Positions 26,942 through 38,218 are shown, numbered from the stretch's first letter. The stretch: 64,000 bases of DNA from Betaproteobacteria bacterium (GCA_016195915.1 JACPYS010000055.1:1-64000), one strand, 5' to 3'. Translations and numbers: made by a program. Notes: generated by a model from the letters alone, not told the origin.

Positions 26942-28234
26942 TCAGACGCCCGAGAGGCGGATGTTGGCCATCGACAGCCGTTCGACCAGGATCTGCAGGA
27001 ACGCGTGGTCGAAATTGTGCCGGCACGCCTCGGATGCTTCGGCCAGGCCCTGCGTTGGAATGGAGACGATCTTCGCCTCGTCGAGAACCGTCACGTCCGC
27101 ACCGCGCACCTGCGCGGCCTTCGACAGGTACGCCATTTCGCCGAAACATTCGCCCGGCCCCAGGATGTTGAGCAGTTTCCCCCGCTTGGTGACCTTTACC
27201 TGTCCGCTTGCGAGGAGGCCGAAGAACGTGCCGGGTTCGCCTTCCTTGGTCAGCATCTCGCCGACCGCGCAATGGCGCCAGCTGCTGATGCGCGCCACCT
27301 CCCAGATCTCGGCGTCGCTGAATTCCGCGAAAAAAGCGAGCGAGCGCAGCGTATTGAACTTGTCCGAATCGGCGAACTCCTGCGTCCGGTCGCTGAGTTT
27401 TTCGTCGCGAAATGCGTCGGCGAGGTCGCGCGAGAAGTCTTCCCACTCCGGGTAGCGGTTCTCCAGATCCCTTGCCATCGCGCGTTTTACGATCGTGTCC
27501 ACGCTGGTCGGAATCTCCGGGCGATAGGACGAGGGCGGGGCGGGATCGACGTTGGTGATCTGGTAGATCAGGCTGAAGTTGTTGCTCGCCTGGAACGGCA
27601 GCCGCCCCGCGAGCAGGTGGTACATCACCACGCCCAGCGAGTAAATGTCGGTACGGTGATCGAGCGGGTGCTCCTTCACCTGCTGCGGCGACATGTACGC
27701 GGGCGAACCGATCGCCGAGACCTGGGTGCGGTCGCCTGTCGCCACCAGCGCCGCCCCGAAATCGCTGATCTTCACGTCCGTCTCGCCGCTGTGCAGAATG
27801 TTCGCGGGCTTCAAATCGCGATGGGTGATTCCCATGCGGTGCGCGAACTCGAGCGCCCGCGTGCACTTGAACACGATTTCCACCACGCGCTCCACGGGGA
27901 GCAACTGTTGCGGATCGCAGAACTTTTCCAGTGTTCCGCCGTCGACGTACTCCATCACGATGTAGTGCAGGTTTTCCTCGGCGACCGCATCGTAGATCTG
28001 GGAAATATGCGGGTGAACCAGCTTGCCGGCGAGCGACGCCTCGGTGACGAACAGGTTCTTGTAGACCTTGCCGTGCTCCGGATTGTTGAACACGTCCTGC
28101 ATCACGAGCTTGACCGCGACCTCGCGATTGTTGAACGGATCCTTGCAGAGAAATACCTCGCTCGTCGCGCCTTCGCCGAGCTTGCGCAGGACGTGGTACT
28201 TGCCGATCCGTTCCGGAGTTCCTCTCTCGCTCAT
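26942..28234 (-). CDS. Serine/threonine protein kinase fused to a cyclic-nucleotide-binding domain
   Basis: This 430-residue protein has an N-terminal Hanks-type kinase with all key residues: GEGATSEV loop (20-27), K42, HRD at 138-140, DFG at 158-160 and SPAYMSPQQ in the activation segment. A linker leads to a C-terminal cNMP-binding fold (about 295-420: [35 protein letters not shown]). No membrane segment is seen, unlike typical PASTA kinases. A ligand-controlled cytoplasmic kinase is the likely role. Its ATG overlaps the argH stop by 4 bp, so it is coupled to arginine synthesis at least transcriptionally. Its targets are unknown. Confidence 0.9.
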   Translation of the reverse strand: MSERGTPERIGKYHVLRKLGEGATSEVFLCKDPFNNREVAVKLVMQDVFNNPEHGKVYKNLFVTEASLAGKLVHPHISQIYDAVAEENLHYIVMEYVDGGTLEKFCDPQQLLPVERVVEIVFKCTRALEFAHRMGITHRDLKPANILHSGETDVKISDFGAALVATGDRTQVSAIGSPAYMSPQQVKEHPLDHRTDIYSLGVVMYHLLAGRLPFQASNNFSLIYQITNVDPAPPSSYRPEIPTSVDTIVKRAMARDLENRYPEWEDFSRDLADAFRDEKLSDRTQEFADSDKFNTLRSLAFFAEFSDAEIWEVARISSWRHCAVGEMLTKEGEPGTFFGLLASGQVKVTKRGKLLNILGPGECFGEMAYLSKAAQVRGADVTVLDEAKIVSIPTQGLAEASEACRHNFDHAFLQILVERLSMANIRLSGV

Positions 28235-29652
28235 TGCTCCCCCCAGATCGCCAGCCGCTTGCGCCCCCGCGCGACCGCCGCGCGCACTGCGCGCGGCGCG
28301 GTGCCGCCGATGTGATCGCGCGCGGCGACCGAACCTTCGAGCGTGAGCACCTGGAAAACATCCTTGTCGATGGCGCTCGAAAACCTCTTCAGCACCGCAA
28401 GCGGAAGGCCCGAGAGGCCGCAGCCGGTGAGCTCCGCCTCCCGCACCGCGCGCGCGACGACACCGTGCGCGTCGCGAAACGCGACGCCCTTGCGCACGAG
28501 GTAGTCGGCAAGATCCGTGGCGGTGGAAAAACCTTCCAGCGCCGCCTCGCGCATGTTCTCCGGGCGCGCCTCCAGCCCTGCGACCAGGCTCGTGAAAACG
28601 GCGAGGCTGTCGCGCAGCGTGTCGACGGTGTCGAACAGCGGTTCCTTGTCTTCCTGGTTGTCCTTGTTGTAGGCAAGCGGCTGGCCCTTCATCAGCGCAA
28701 GCAACGCCATCAGGTGGCCGAATACGCGAGCGCTCTTGCCGCGCACCAGTTCCGGAACGTCCGGGTTCTTTTTCTGCGGCATGATCGACGATCCGGTGCA
28801 GAAGCGATCCGGCAGCCGCACGAACGCGAAGCGCGGGTTCATCCACAGCACCAGCTCTTCGGCGAAGCGCGACAGGTGCATCATCACAAGCGACGCGCAA
28901 GCGGCGAATTCGATCGCGAAATCCCGATCCGACACGGCGTCGATCGAGTTCGCCGCGACCTCGTTGAAATCGAGCTCCCGGGCAACGCGCGCGCGATCGA
29001 TGGGGAATGTGGTGCCCGCGAGCGCGGCGGCGCCGAGCGGCAGGCGGTTGACGCGCCTGCGGCAATCGCCGAGCCGCTCGCGGTCGCGCTCGAACATTTC
29101 GAAATAGGCGAGCAGGTGATGGCCGAACGTCACGGGTTGCGCGACCTGCAGGTGCGTGAAACCGGGCATGACTGTGGCGGCGTGGCGCTCGGCCTGTTCC
29201 AGCAGAGCGCGCTGCAGAGCTTCGAGCTGCCCGGCGATCCGGTCAATCTCGCCGCGCAGCCACAGGCGCACGTCGGTCGCCACCTGGTCATTTCGCGAGC
29301 GCGCCGTATGCAGGCGCTTGCCGGCGTCGCCGACGAGCTCGACCAGCCGGCGCTCGATGTTGAGGTGCACGTCCTCCGCATCCAGCGACCAGGCGAACTT
29401 GCCGCCGGAGACCTCGCGTTCGATCTGCTTCAGCCCGCGCTCGATGGCGGCCAGATCTGAAGGGGAGAGAATTTCTCGTGCCGCGAGCATGCGCGCGTGA
29501 GCCAGCGAGCCGCGAACGTCGTGCAGTGCGAGGAGCTGGTCGAATCCGACGGACGCCGTGAACCGCTTCACCAACTCGTCTACCGGCTCGTCGAAGCGGC
29601 CGGACCAGGGCTGTGCCGGTTCAGGGCGCTTTTTTGATTGTCGGGAAGCCAT
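28231..29652 (-). CDS. argH: Argininosuccinate lyase
   Basis: The 473-residue enzyme cleaves argininosuccinate to arginine and fumarate. It has [13 protein letters not shown] near the N-terminus, [31 protein letters not shown] and the mobile signature loop [12 protein letters not shown] with the catalytic serine. The ATG at 29652 gives the usual length; the open frame continues upstream without homology. It is divergent from the sensor kinase gene, and the kinase-cNMP gene follows with a four-base overlap. Confidence 0.97.
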   Translation of the reverse strand: MASRQSKKRPEPAQPWSGRFDEPVDELVKRFTASVGFDQLLALHDVRGSLAHARMLAAREILSPSDLAAIERGLKQIEREVSGGKFAWSLDAEDVHLNIERRLVELVGDAGKRLHTARSRNDQVATDVRLWLRGEIDRIAGQLEALQRALLEQAERHAATVMPGFTHLQVAQPVTFGHHLLAYFEMFERDRERLGDCRRRVNRLPLGAAALAGTTFPIDRARVARELDFNEVAANSIDAVSDRDFAIEFAACASLVMMHLSRFAEELVLWMNPRFAFVRLPDRFCTGSSIMPQKKNPDVPELVRGKSARVFGHLMALLALMKGQPLAYNKDNQEDKEPLFDTVDTLRDSLAVFTSLVAGLEARPENMREAALEGFSTATDLADYLVRKGVAFRDAHGVVARAVREAELTGCGLSGLPLAVLKRFSSAIDKDVFQVLTLEGSVAARDHIGGTAPRAVRAAVARGRKRLAIWGEQ

Positions 29653-29694
29653 GGGGCATACTGGAGCGAACCTGCGGGCCGAGTGCGAAGCTAA

Positions 29695-29730
29695 ACCTGA
29701 AGCAACGGTGATGCAACACCTGAAGCAACG
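29695..29730 (+). repeat. 13-bp direct repeat upstream of the sensor kinase gene
   Basis: ACCTGAAGCAACG occurs at 29695-29707 and again at 29718-29730, a 23-bp period of about two helical turns, 19 bp before the kinase start codon. Partial copies (ATGCAAC, CGCAACGCC) surround it. LytTR-type regulators usually bind short direct repeats spaced about 21-22 bp, so this may be the binding site of the adjacent LytTR regulator, acting on its own operon or on argH. Confidence 0.4.
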
Positions 29731-29748
29731 CCATCTGTTCGCAACGCC

Positions 29749-30783
29749 ATGAGTATAAGGCAAAGCGCCTCCCCGGACGTCCTGCCGGATTTCCGCAATC
29801 TCGGGGTCATGGCGCGTATCCTCGTGGGCGTGAACGCCGCCGCGCTCGCCGCAGCCGCGTACGCGGAATCGGGGTGGCCGCAGATTGTGGAGCGCTTCGT
29901 GCGCGACGCGGTAGTGGTCGAACCCGCGCTGATTTTCAGCGTTTTCCTGCTCTACGTGGCTGCGCCGACGCTGCGGCGGCTGGGCTACCTGGCGGGATGC
30001 GCAGCGGTGGCGGCCGCCGCGCTCGCGCTTGCGACGGCAACTGCGTACATCGCCGGCCGACTCAACCCGCTTGCCGTAGCGACCGACGTGGCGAAGTTGT
30101 GGCTGTTCACTCTGTCGGCGACCGCGGTCCTGCTCGAATATTTGAGATTGCGGACACGGGCGTTTTCCCCCGCCCTGGTAGAGGCGAGACTGCAGGCGCT
30201 GCAGGCCCGCATCCGCCCGCATTTCCTGTTCAACACATTGAACGCTGTACTTTCGGTGATCCGGCGGGACCCCCAGCGCGCCGAGGCTGCACTCGAGGAT
30301 CTGGCCGAGCTGTTCCGCTCGCTGATATCCGACCAGCGCGGGTTCGTGCGTCTCGCCGACGAGATCGCATTGCTCGAACGCTACGCCAACCTCGAGCAGT
30401 TGCGTCTGGGCGAGCGGCTTCGCCTGGTGTGGGAAATCGACGGCGCCCCTCTTGACGCGCTGCTGCCCCCGCTGCTGCTGCAACCGCTGCTGGAGAACGC
30501 GGTGTATCACGGCATCGAACCGGGAACCGAGCCCGGAGAGGTCGTGGTGAATATGGCGCTGCAGGGCAATCAGGTGCGATTGCGCATGAGCAACCCTTAC
30601 CACCGGGAGCACCAGCATCGCGCGGGCAACCGCATGGCACTCGCGAACATACGAGAGCGGCTGATGCTGTTTTTCGACGCCGAGGCCCGGCTCGAGACGC
30701 GCGTCGAGGGCGCGCGCTACGTGGTCGCGATCGAGATGCCGTACCTGACCGAGCGCGCCGATCAGCGAGCCGGTTCTCCGTGA
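29749..30783 (+). CDS. algZ: LytS/AlgZ-type sensor histidine kinase
   Basis: The 344-residue membrane kinase has four predicted hydrophobic segments in residues 20-130, then the His_kinase motif [12 protein letters not shown] with phospho-acceptor H158. A degenerate ATPase domain follows ([15 protein letters not shown], then [13 protein letters not shown]). It belongs to the AlgZ/LytS branch. The argH-kinase-regulator-hemC order matches the argH-algZ-algR-hemC cluster of Pseudomonas, which supports the name, but its role in alginate or fimbriae is not implied. Its stop overlaps the GTG start of the regulator gene. Confidence 0.88.
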   Translation: MSIRQSASPDVLPDFRNLGVMARILVGVNAAALAAAAYAESGWPQIVERFVRDAVVVEPALIFSVFLLYVAAPTLRRLGYLAGCAAVAAAALALATATAYIAGRLNPLAVATDVAKLWLFTLSATAVLLEYLRLRTRAFSPALVEARLQALQARIRPHFLFNTLNAVLSVIRRDPQRAEAALEDLAELFRSLISDQRGFVRLADEIALLERYANLEQLRLGERLRLVWEIDGAPLDALLPPLLLQPLLENAVYHGIEPGTEPGEVVVNMALQGNQVRLRMSNPYHREHQHRAGNRMALANIRERLMLFFDAEARLETRVEGARYVVAIEMPYLTERADQRAGSP

Positions 30784-31541
30784 CGCCGGCGCTGCGGGTG
30801 TTCATTGCGGACGACGAGCCGCTGGCGCGCTCGCGCATGCGCGAATTGATCGCGGATCTGGGCGACCGGATTCCCTGCGAGATCGTGGGGGAGGCGCAAA
30901 ACGGTTTCGAAGCGCTCGAGCGGCTGCCCGGGAGCGGCGCCCAGGTGCTGCTGCTCGACGTCCACATGCCGGGCATGGGCGGGCTGGAACTCGCGCGGCA
31001 TTTGTGCTCGATCGACGGCGCGCCGGCGGTCGTTTTCGTCACCGCGCACGACAGGCATGCCGTCGAGGCGTTCGAACTCAATGCGCTCGATTATCTCCTC
31101 AAACCGGTGCGCGCCTCGCGTCTGGCTTCCGCATTGACCAAGGCGCGTGCCGCCGGGGCTCCGGCGCGCGAGGCCATCGCCCGGGCGGCGCAAACCGCGC
31201 GTGAGCACATTTCGGTGGTCGAGCGCAGCCGCATCCAGCTGGTCCCGGTGCGCGAGGTCGTGTATTTCAAGGCGGAACTCAAATACGTGACCATGCGTAC
31301 GCGGGAACGCGAGTACCTGATCGAGGAATCGCTGGTGTCGCTCGAGGGCGAGTTTGCCGATCTATTCCTCCGTGTGCATCGCAATTGCCTTGTGGCGCGC
31401 GATGTGATCAGCGGTTTCGAGCGCTCGAGCGGCAGCGCGGAGGAACCGCATTGGCAGGTGGTGATGAGCGGCGTCGACGAGCGACTGCCGGTCAGCAGGC
31501 GCCAGTGGCAGGCGGTACGCGACATCGTTGCCCGGCGGTAG
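30780..31541 (+). CDS. algR: LytTR-family response regulator
   Basis: The 253-residue regulator has a receiver domain (acidic D11-D12, phospho-acceptor D60 in [18 protein letters not shown], and K in YLLKPVR). A LytTR DNA-binding domain follows from about residue 145 ([22 protein letters not shown], then [10 protein letters not shown]). It begins with a GTG overlapping the kinase stop, so the pair is co-translated. The 13-bp direct repeats upstream of the kinase gene are candidate targets. Confidence 0.9.
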   Translation: MTPALRVFIADDEPLARSRMRELIADLGDRIPCEIVGEAQNGFEALERLPGSGAQVLLLDVHMPGMGGLELARHLCSIDGAPAVVFVTAHDRHAVEAFELNALDYLLKPVRASRLASALTKARAAGAPAREAIARAAQTAREHISVVERSRIQLVPVREVVYFKAELKYVTMRTREREYLIEESLVSLEGEFADLFLRVHRNCLVARDVISGFERSSGSAEEPHWQVVMSGVDERLPVSRRQWQAVRDIVARR

Positions 31542-31549
31542 CCCTCTGC

Positions 31550-32023
31550 TTACGGTCGTCGCAGTTTTTCGGTCGCCTGCTCCAGGCGGCGCTCGAGCAA
31601 ACCCTGGTACAGGTCCGGGACGGTGAGACCGATCAGCGGCTCAGCCAGCGCGTTTCCGTTTGCGCCCGCGAACATCAGCGTCGGCACCCATTTCACCCGG
31701 TTCGCTGCGGCGAAAGCCGAATGCGTGGTGCGTGTTCCGGAGAACGATTCGAGCGGCGCGTCGCTGCGGATGTCGACCTCGACCAGCTTGAGCCGCGCGC
31801 CCGCGGTCGGATCGGCAGTGAGCGGCACCAGATGATCCCGCCGCGCCCGCTCGCAGTACGGGCAGTGCTGCTCGCTGAAAAAGATCACCAGCGGAACGCC
31901 CGCATCCTGCGCAGCGTGCGCCTCGGCGCGGAGATCGGCGGCGCGCGTGATCGCCTGCGCCGAGGCAGGAACGGCAAGTGCGCATGCTAAAATTGCCAGC
32001 AGCAGCTTCGCGAGATGCCGCAT
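31550..32023 (-). CDS. Periplasmic thioredoxin-like protein (SoxW/DsbD-gamma type)
   Basis: The 157-residue protein has a signal peptide ([20 protein letters not shown], then SAQA) and a thioredoxin-like domain with CPYC at residues 54-57 ([18 protein letters not shown]), a later WVPTLMF cis-proline region and [12 protein letters not shown]. It probably reduces or oxidises exported proteins. The start at 32023 is supported by GGAGGAAGG just upstream. It sits between algR and hemC on the opposite strand, breaking the otherwise conserved cluster. Its 5' end faces hemC, so both genes share a very short divergent control region. Confidence 0.85.
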   Translation of the reverse strand: MRHLAKLLLAILACALAVPASAQAITRAADLRAEAHAAQDAGVPLVIFFSEQHCPYCERARRDHLVPLTADPTAGARLKLVEVDIRSDAPLESFSGTRTTHSAFAAANRVKWVPTLMFAGANGNALAEPLIGLTVPDLYQGLLERRLEQATEKLRRP

Positions 32024-32095
32024 GCAGTGCCTTCCTCCGGATTCACCCAACCGATGATTCCCCCTGTTACGCAGGGCGCCCGCCTGGAGCGCCTG

Positions 32096-33004
32096 ATGAT
32101 CGCGACGCGTAAGAGCCGTCTCGCGTTGTGGCAGGCCGAGCACGTGCGCTCGCGGCTGGAGAAATTATATCCGCATTGCCGCGTCGAGCTGCTCCCGTTG
32201 TCGACGCGCGGCGACGAGTTGCTCGAGGCGACGCTTGCCAGCGCCGGGGGCAAGGGACTGTTCGTCAAGGAACTCGAGGCGGCCATCGCCGATGGCCGGG
32301 CCGACATCGCGGTTCACTCGATGAAGGATGTCCCGGTCGAACTGCCGCCGGGTTTCGTACTGGCCGCGATTACCGAACGCGAGGACCCGCGCGACGCGTT
32401 TGTCTCGAACACTTACGCCTGTTTTGCCGATCTGCCTGCGGGCGCGGTGGTCGGTACCTCGAGCCTGAGGCGGGCGGCGCAGATCGCCGAACGTCACGCG
32501 AAGCTCGAGTTGCGTCCGCTGCGGGGCAATGTCGATACCCGCCTTGCGAAGCTGGACCGGGGCGAGTATGCGGCGATTGTCCTGGCCGCTGCGGGACTGC
32601 GACGGCTCGGCCTGGCTTCGCGCATCCGCGCTCTGCTGGAGGCCGAGGAAAGCCTGCCGTCCGCCGGGCAGGGCGCCCTCGGAATCGAATGCCGCGCCGA
32701 CCGGCTCGAACTGCGCGCGGCGCTTGCGACGCTCGCGCATGCGGCCACCGCCGATTGCGTGCGCGCCGAACGCGCGGTGAACCGCGTCCTGGGTGGAAAC
32801 TGCGCGATTCCGCTTGGCGCTTACGCCACGGAGGATCAGGGAATGTTGCGCCTGCGCGCGCTCGTGGCCGCGCCCGACGGGAGCCGCGCCGCACGCGCAG
32901 AAGTAACCGGTCCGGCCGATCAAGCCGATGCGCTGGGGGCAGAGGTGGCGCGGCGTCTGCGCGAGCGCGGAGCGATCGAGATCCTCGCCGCGCTGCCGGT
33001 CTGA
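32096..33004 (+). CDS. hemC: Hydroxymethylbilane synthase (porphobilinogen deaminase)
   Basis: The 302-residue enzyme joins four porphobilinogens. It shows [17 protein letters not shown], the AVHSMKDVP motif, [23 protein letters not shown] and the dipyrromethane-cofactor cysteine C236 in [12 protein letters not shown]. The ATG at 32096 has GGAG 6 bases upstream and begins right at the conserved IATRKS. Starts at 32054 or 32015 would add residues and overlap the divergent gene. It heads hemC-hemD-hemX-hemY. Confidence 0.96.
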   Translation: MIATRKSRLALWQAEHVRSRLEKLYPHCRVELLPLSTRGDELLEATLASAGGKGLFVKELEAAIADGRADIAVHSMKDVPVELPPGFVLAAITEREDPRDAFVSNTYACFADLPAGAVVGTSSLRRAAQIAERHAKLELRPLRGNVDTRLAKLDRGEYAAIVLAAAGLRRLGLASRIRALLEAEESLPSAGQGALGIECRADRLELRAALATLAHAATADCVRAERAVNRVLGGNCAIPLGAYATEDQGMLRLRALVAAPDGSRAARAEVTGPADQADALGAEVARRLRERGAIEILAALPV

Positions 33005-33010
33005 TCGCCA

Positions 33011-33796
33011 GTGAAGCACGCCGGAGCGCTCGCCGGCAAGGGGATCGTCGTGACACGGCCCCGCGCGCAGGCGACTGGACTCGCCACCGCGATTGAACGA
33101 GAAGGCGGAACGGCCTTGGTCTATCCAGCCGTTGAAATTTGCGACATCGATGACCTGCGGCCGCTACATGCGATCATCGACCGCCTGAACGCCTTCGATC
33201 TGGCCGTGTTCGTCAGCCCCAACGCGGTGAGAATGGCGCTCAAGCTCGTGCTCGCAAGACGCGCCACGGGCTGGCCACGACACTTGCGCGTCGCCGCGAT
33301 CGGGCCAGGCAGCCGCCGCGAACTCGAACAGCAGGGTGTTTCCGGAGTCATCGCGCCTCACGGGCGCGCGGACAGCGAGTCGCTGCTCGCCGTGCTGGAG
33401 GGCGAAGCGCAATCCATTGCACGGCTGGTCATTTTCAGAGGCGAGGGAGGGCGCGAGATGCTCGCTGAAGCGTTGCTCGCGCGCGGCATGCAGGTCGAGT
33501 ATGCCGAGTGCTACCGCCGCGTCCGTCCGCAACTCGATGCGGCGCCGCTGCTGGCCGCATGGGCGCGGGGCGAGGTCCATGCAGTTAGCGTATCGAGCGC
33601 AGAGGGTCTGGGCAACTTTTTCGCCCTGATCGGCAGCGCCGGACAGGCCTGGTTGAGGCGCACGCCGCTGTTCGTGCCGCACGCGCGGGTCGCGGGCGAG
33701 GCTGCACAGCTGGGGGCCGGCACGGTGCGGGTTTCCGGCCCAGGCGACGCCGAAGTCCTCGCGGCTCTGGTTGCCTATTTTCGGGACGCGCAGTAA
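33011..33796 (+). CDS. hemD: Uroporphyrinogen-III synthase
   Basis: The 261-residue protein closes and inverts the tetrapyrrole ring. HemD families diverge strongly; visible here are GIVVTRPRAQATGLATAIEREGG, AVFVSPNAVRMAL, AAIGPGSRRELEQQG and VIFRGEGGREMLAEALLARG with the CYRRVRP segment. It starts with a GTG six bases after hemC, with no strong ribosome-binding site, so it is probably coupled. Its position between hemC and hemX confirms the assignment. Confidence 0.93.
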   Translation: MKHAGALAGKGIVVTRPRAQATGLATAIEREGGTALVYPAVEICDIDDLRPLHAIIDRLNAFDLAVFVSPNAVRMALKLVLARRATGWPRHLRVAAIGPGSRRELEQQGVSGVIAPHGRADSESLLAVLEGEAQSIARLVIFRGEGGREMLAEALLARGMQVEYAECYRRVRPQLDAAPLLAAWARGEVHAVSVSSAEGLGNFFALIGSAGQAWLRRTPLFVPHARVAGEAAQLGAGTVRVSGPGDAEVLAALVAYFRDAQ

Positions 33797-33806
33797 AACA
33801 GCAGCC

Positions 33807-34823
33807 ATGGAGGAAACGATACAGGCAACGCCCCGGCAGCAGCGCCGATTTGCCGCCGCGCTGGCGGTGGTCGCGGCGTTCGGCGCGCTCGGGTGGGTAT
33901 GGTACGACGCGCGCGATCGCATCGGCGCGACCCAGGAAGAACTCGCGCGGCGGTTGCGCAGCATCGAGACCGAAAGCCGCGAGGCGCGCCTGCTTGCGCG
34001 GCAGGCGCAGGAGGCAGTGCGCGACAGCCAGGCAAAACTCGCAATCCTCGAGAACCGCGTGGGGGAATCGCAAAACCAGATGGTGGCGCTCGAGGCGCTC
34101 TATCAGGAGCTGACGCGAAGCCGCGATGAGTGGGCGCTGGCCGAAGTCGAGCAGGTGCTTACGCTGGCTGCGCAGCAATTGCAGCTGTCCGGAAACGTGC
34201 GCGGCACGCTGCTGGCGCTACAGTTGGTCGAAACCCGGCTTGGACGGTCCGACCGGCCGCAGTTCATACCGCTGCGCAAGGCGCTGGCGCGCGACATCGA
34301 GCGCCTCCGCGCGCTTCCTGCGCTCGACGTATCCGGCATCAGTCTCAGGCTCGACGGGGTGATTGCGTCCGTGGACAGCCTGCCTCTCGCATTCGACGAG
34401 CGCGCGCCGGCGGACGCCGCGCGTGACGGCGCGCGGATCGAAGATGGCGGCACCCTCGCGCGCCTGGGTGCCGAGCTGTGGGGCGAGCTGAAGAGCCTGG
34501 TTCGAATTCGAACCATGGACGCGCCGGAGCCGCCGTTGCTCGCGCCGGCGCACGCGTATTTCCTGCGCGAAAACCTGAAGCTGCGGCTGCTCAACGCACG
34601 CCTTTCCATGCTGGCGCGGGACCAGGCCGGATATCGCGAAGATCTTCGCATCGCGCAGGCATGGATTACCCGCTACTTCGACGCACGCGCCAAGCCAAAC
34701 GCGAACGCGCAGGCGCAGCTCAAGCAGCTCGCGCAGGCAGTGGTGAGCATCGAGCTGCCCGTGCTCGCCGAAAGTCTCGAGGCGGTGCGCGCGTTCAACA
34801 TGCGCCGCGAGCGGGGCAACTGA
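33807..34823 (+). CDS. hemX: HemX-type membrane protein (uroporphyrinogen-III C-methyltransferase-like annotation)
   Basis: The 338-residue protein has a single N-terminal transmembrane segment (about residues 17-33), then a long coiled-coil rich in Glu/Arg/Gln (RIGATQEELARRLRSIETESREARLLARQAQ). A helical domain follows with EVEQVLTLAAQQLQLSGN, a conserved HemX block. Despite the frequent annotation it has no SAM-methyltransferase motifs. It is thought to scaffold haem enzymes with HemY; that role is not proven. It lies between hemD and hemY. Confidence 0.92.
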   Translation: MEETIQATPRQQRRFAAALAVVAAFGALGWVWYDARDRIGATQEELARRLRSIETESREARLLARQAQEAVRDSQAKLAILENRVGESQNQMVALEALYQELTRSRDEWALAEVEQVLTLAAQQLQLSGNVRGTLLALQLVETRLGRSDRPQFIPLRKALARDIERLRALPALDVSGISLRLDGVIASVDSLPLAFDERAPADAARDGARIEDGGTLARLGAELWGELKSLVRIRTMDAPEPPLLAPAHAYFLRENLKLRLLNARLSMLARDQAGYREDLRIAQAWITRYFDARAKPNANAQAQLKQLAQAVVSIELPVLAESLEAVRAFNMRRERGN

Positions 34824-34849
34824 GTGCGAATGCGGCCGCGGCGCGACGC

Positions 34850-36022
34850 ATGAAGGGGCTATTCTGGCTGCTTGCCGTTTTTGCAGCGGCGGTTGCGCTC
34901 GCGGTCGTCGGCCGGACGCAGGAAGGCTACGTGCTGTTCGTGTATCCGCCGTACCGCGTCGAGCTGTCACTGGTGTTGTTCGCGATCCTTCTGGCCGCGG
35001 GGTTCTTCGCGGCCTACCTTTCTTTGCGCCTGTTGGTGCACACGCTGCGATTGCCGGAATACGTGCGCGCCTACCGTCTGCGCCGTCGCCGCGAAGGCGC
35101 GCTGGATGCGATGAGTTCGGCCGCCCTGGCCTACATGGAAGGCCGTTACGCACGCGCGGAAAAACAGGCCGAAGCGGCATTTGCCGCCGGCCATTGGCCC
35201 GGACTCTCGGCGCTGCTCGCGGCACGCTCGGCGCATCAGCTGCGCGTTCGGGAACGGCGTGATGCGTGGCTCGCGCGCGCGGCGTCCTCCGGCGACGCGG
35301 TTGAGACGGCGCGGCTGGTGACCCAGGCCGAGATGTTGCTCGAGGAGCATGATTACCCCGGCGCGCGGGAAGCGCTGCAGCGGCTGCATCTGTCAGGTCC
35401 CAAACATATCGCATCGCTTCGCCTGCTGCTGCGCGCGGAGCACGGCGCCCGCAACTGGGACGAGGTGCTTCGGCTCGCCGCGCACCTGGCACGACGCGGC
35501 GCGATTCCCCCGGCGCTCGCCGAGGAGTACAAGGCGCAGGCGATACTGGAACTCCTCGCGCGCTCCGCTGGCGATGCGCGCTCGCTCGGCGAGAGCTGGA
35601 GGCGACTTGCCGCGGCCGACCAGTTCAATCCCCGCGTGGCGGCCGCCGCGGCCCGCCATGCGCGCGAGCTCGACGCGGGTGCGTTTGCACGCGAGATCAT
35701 CGAGAAGGCGCTGGCGCAGGAATGGGACGCTCGCCTGGTCGAACTTTACGGCGACGCACCGGCAGCGGAGGCGATGGCACGCATCGAGCGCGCCGAGCGC
35801 TGGCTGCGCGAGCATGCCGACGATGCGGGGCTGCTGCGCACCCTGGGCCGGTTGTGCATGCGCGCAGAACTTTGGGGCAAGGCGCAGAACTACCTGGAAA
35901 CGAGCCTGTCGTTCGAAGCAGGCCGCGCGACGCACCTCGAACTCGCGCAACTGCTCGAGCGACTCGGCCGCAGCGCCGAGGCGGCGAAACATTTTCGCCT
36001 CGCCGCGGAGTCGGTTTCCTAA
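34850..36022 (+). CDS. hemY: HemY-type TPR membrane protein
   Basis: The 390-residue protein has two N-terminal membrane segments (about 3-20 and 40-65: [22 protein letters not shown]) followed by helical TPR-like repeats ([44 protein letters not shown]). This is the proteobacterial HemY domain protein, not the oxidase of that name in Gram-positives. It completes hemC-hemD-hemX-hemY. It ends in a 4-bp overlap with the convergent hemF, so no terminator fits between them. Confidence 0.92.
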   Translation: MKGLFWLLAVFAAAVALAVVGRTQEGYVLFVYPPYRVELSLVLFAILLAAGFFAAYLSLRLLVHTLRLPEYVRAYRLRRRREGALDAMSSAALAYMEGRYARAEKQAEAAFAAGHWPGLSALLAARSAHQLRVRERRDAWLARAASSGDAVETARLVTQAEMLLEEHDYPGAREALQRLHLSGPKHIASLRLLLRAEHGARNWDEVLRLAAHLARRGAIPPALAEEYKAQAILELLARSAGDARSLGESWRRLAAADQFNPRVAAAAARHARELDAGAFAREIIEKALAQEWDARLVELYGDAPAAEAMARIERAERWLREHADDAGLLRTLGRLCMRAELWGKAQNYLETSLSFEAGRATHLELAQLLERLGRSAEAAKHFRLAAESVS

Positions 36023-36915
36023 GTCCAGTCCCGCGGCTTCAGGAAGTAGGTGGTGAGCCTGTCCTCCGGCGTGCCCGGTTCGGGCTTCCAGTCGTATTGC
36101 CAGCGTACCACCGGGGGAAGCGACATCAGGATCGACTCGGTGCGCCCGCCGGATTGAAGCCCGAACAGCGTGCCGCGGTCCCACACCAGGTTGAACTCGA
36201 CATAACGTCCGCGCCTGAAGGCTTGGAACCTGCGTTCGCGTTCGCCGTATGGAGTCGTCTGGCACCGCTCGACGATCGGAACGTATGCAGCGAGGAAATG
36301 TTCCCCGACGCTGCGCGTCATCGCGAAGCTGAACTCGAAATCGCGTTCCGCGAAATCGTCGAAGAAGATTCCGCCGATGCCGCGCGGCTCATTCCTGTGG
36401 CGCAGGAAGAAATATTCATCGCACCATTTCTTGAGGCGCGCGTGCAGGCCGTCGCCGAACGGCTCCAGCGCCCGCTTGCAGGTGCGGTGGAAGTGACGGG
36501 CGTCGTCCTCGAATGCGTAATACGGCGTGAGGTCCATCCCGCCGCCGAACCACCACACGGGCGGCTCGCCGTCGCGATGCGCGACGAGCAGACGCACGTT
36601 CATGTGCACCGTGGGTACGTAGGGGTTGCGTGGGTGCAGCACGAGCGACACGCCCATCGCGTCGTAGCTGCGCCCGGCAAGTTGCGGCCGCGCGGCGCTG
36701 GCCGAAGGCGGCAAGCGCTCGCCGCGCACGCGGGAAAAATTCACGCCGCCGCGCTCGAACAGGCTGCCTTCTTCGATCAGTCGCGTCAGCCCGCCGCCGG
36801 CCTCGGGGCGCTGCCAGGCGTCGGCGCGAAACGGCCGGCCGTCGAGCGCTTCGAGCGCGGTGACGATGCGGTCCTGCAGATCGGTAAACCAGGCGTGTGC
36901 GGCGTCGAGGTCCAT
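36019..36915 (-). CDS. hemF: Oxygen-dependent coproporphyrinogen-III oxidase
   Basis: The 298-residue enzyme decarboxylates coproporphyrinogen III with O2. It shows [15 protein letters not shown] (residues 52 on), [42 protein letters not shown] and [31 protein letters not shown]. The start at 36915 is chosen because the conserved protein begins there; the frame upstream runs into purD. It is 7 bp downstream of purD on the same strand, a frequent betaproteobacterial pair. Confidence 0.97.
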   Translation of the reverse strand: MDLDAAHAWFTDLQDRIVTALEALDGRPFRADAWQRPEAGGGLTRLIEEGSLFERGGVNFSRVRGERLPPSASAARPQLAGRSYDAMGVSLVLHPRNPYVPTVHMNVRLLVAHRDGEPPVWWFGGGMDLTPYYAFEDDARHFHRTCKRALEPFGDGLHARLKKWCDEYFFLRHRNEPRGIGGIFFDDFAERDFEFSFAMTRSVGEHFLAAYVPIVERCQTTPYGERERRFQAFRRGRYVEFNLVWDRGTLFGLQSGGRTESILMSLPPVVRWQYDWKPEPGTPEDRLTTYFLKPRDWT

Positions 36916-36922
36916 GGAGGGT

Positions 36923-38218
36923 TCAGTTCCCGGCAGAGGTGCGCGATCCGCCGTCGCGCAATGCGCGAAACCCGATGTCCCGGCGGCATTGCATGCCTTC
37001 AAAACGTATGGCATCCACCGTCTCGTAGGCGCGTTTCTGCGCGATGCGCAGATTGTCGCCGAGCGCGGTGACGCACAGCACCCGGCCGCCGCTGGTCACC
37101 AGGTTGTTTCCGTCGAGCCGCGTGCCTGCGTGGAATACGCGGCATGCCGCGGCGGGAGCGGGTATTCCGTGGACGCGATCGCCCTTGCGCGGCGCGTCCG
37201 GGTAGCCGTGCGCGGCGAGCACGACGCCGAGCGCGCAGCGCCGGTCCCACTCGGCTTCGGCCTGATCGAGGGTGCCTGCGAGCGCATGATCGATGAGTTC
37301 GAGCAGGTCAGACTTGAGGCGCAGGATGATCGGTTGCGTTTCCGGATCGCCCAGGCGGCAGTTGAACTCGAGCGTCTTCGGATTGCCGGCCGTGTCTATC
37401 ATGACGCCGGCATAGAGGAACCCGACATAGGGCGTGCCGTCCTTCGCCATTCCGGCAAGCGTCGGCAAGACGATTTCGCGCATGATGCGCGCGTGAATCT
37501 CCGGCGTGACCACTGGCGCGGGGGAGTAGGCGCCCATGCCCCCGGTATTGGGGCCGGCGTCGCCGTCGCGCAGCCGCTTGTGGTCCTGGCTGGTCGCAAG
37601 CGCGAGCACGTGCGCGCCGTCGCACATCACGATGAAGCTCGCCTCTTCGCCCTCCAGGCACTCCTCGATCACGACCCGCGCACCCGCCCCGCCGAGCCGG
37701 CGCTCGCCGAGCATCGCCTCGATCGCGCGTTCCGCCTCCGCGACACTCGCTGCCACCACGACGCCCTTGCCGGCAGCGAGTCCATCGGCTTTCACCACGA
37801 TCGGAGCGCCATTGGCGCGCACGTAGGCCCTGGCGGCGTTCAATTCGCCGAATGTCGCATGACGGGCGGTCGGGATCCCGTGGCGTACCATGAACTGCTT
37901 GGCGAAATCCTTCGATGCCTCGAGCTGCGCTGCTGCGCGCACGGGGCCGAAAATGCGCAGGCCTTTCTCACGGAACAGATCGACGATGCCGGCCGCAAGC
38001 GGCGCCTCGGGACCCACTACCGTGAGGGCCGCGCCTTCGCGCGCGGCAAAAGCCGCGAGTTCGCCCGGGTCGGTGATCGCGACGTTGACGAGCCCGGACT
38101 CGGTTGCCGTTCCCCCGTTGCCGGGAGCAACGTAGACCATCTGCACCCGCGGACTCGCCGCCAGCTTCCACGCGAGCGCGTGCTCGCGCCCCCCCGATCC
38201 GATCACCAGCAGCTTCAT
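36923..38218 (-). CDS. purD: Phosphoribosylamine-glycine ligase
   Basis: The 431-residue ATP-grasp enzyme makes glycinamide ribonucleotide in purine synthesis. It has [65 protein letters not shown] and [16 protein letters not shown]. The last ~20 residues ([19 protein letters not shown]) are a non-conserved tail. It lies downstream of purH with a strong hairpin in the 70-bp gap and directly precedes hemF. Confidence 0.97.
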   Translation of the reverse strand: MKLLVIGSGGREHALAWKLAASPRVQMVYVAPGNGGTATESGLVNVAITDPGELAAFAAREGAALTVVGPEAPLAAGIVDLFREKGLRIFGPVRAAAQLEASKDFAKQFMVRHGIPTARHATFGELNAARAYVRANGAPIVVKADGLAAGKGVVVAASVAEAERAIEAMLGERRLGGAGARVVIEECLEGEEASFIVMCDGAHVLALATSQDHKRLRDGDAGPNTGGMGAYSPAPVVTPEIHARIMREIVLPTLAGMAKDGTPYVGFLYAGVMIDTAGNPKTLEFNCRLGDPETQPIILRLKSDLLELIDHALAGTLDQAEAEWDRRCALGVVLAAHGYPDAPRKGDRVHGIPAPAAACRVFHAGTRLDGNNLVTSGGRVLCVTALGDNLRIAQKRAYETVDAIRFEGMQCRRDIGFRALRDGGSRTSAGN

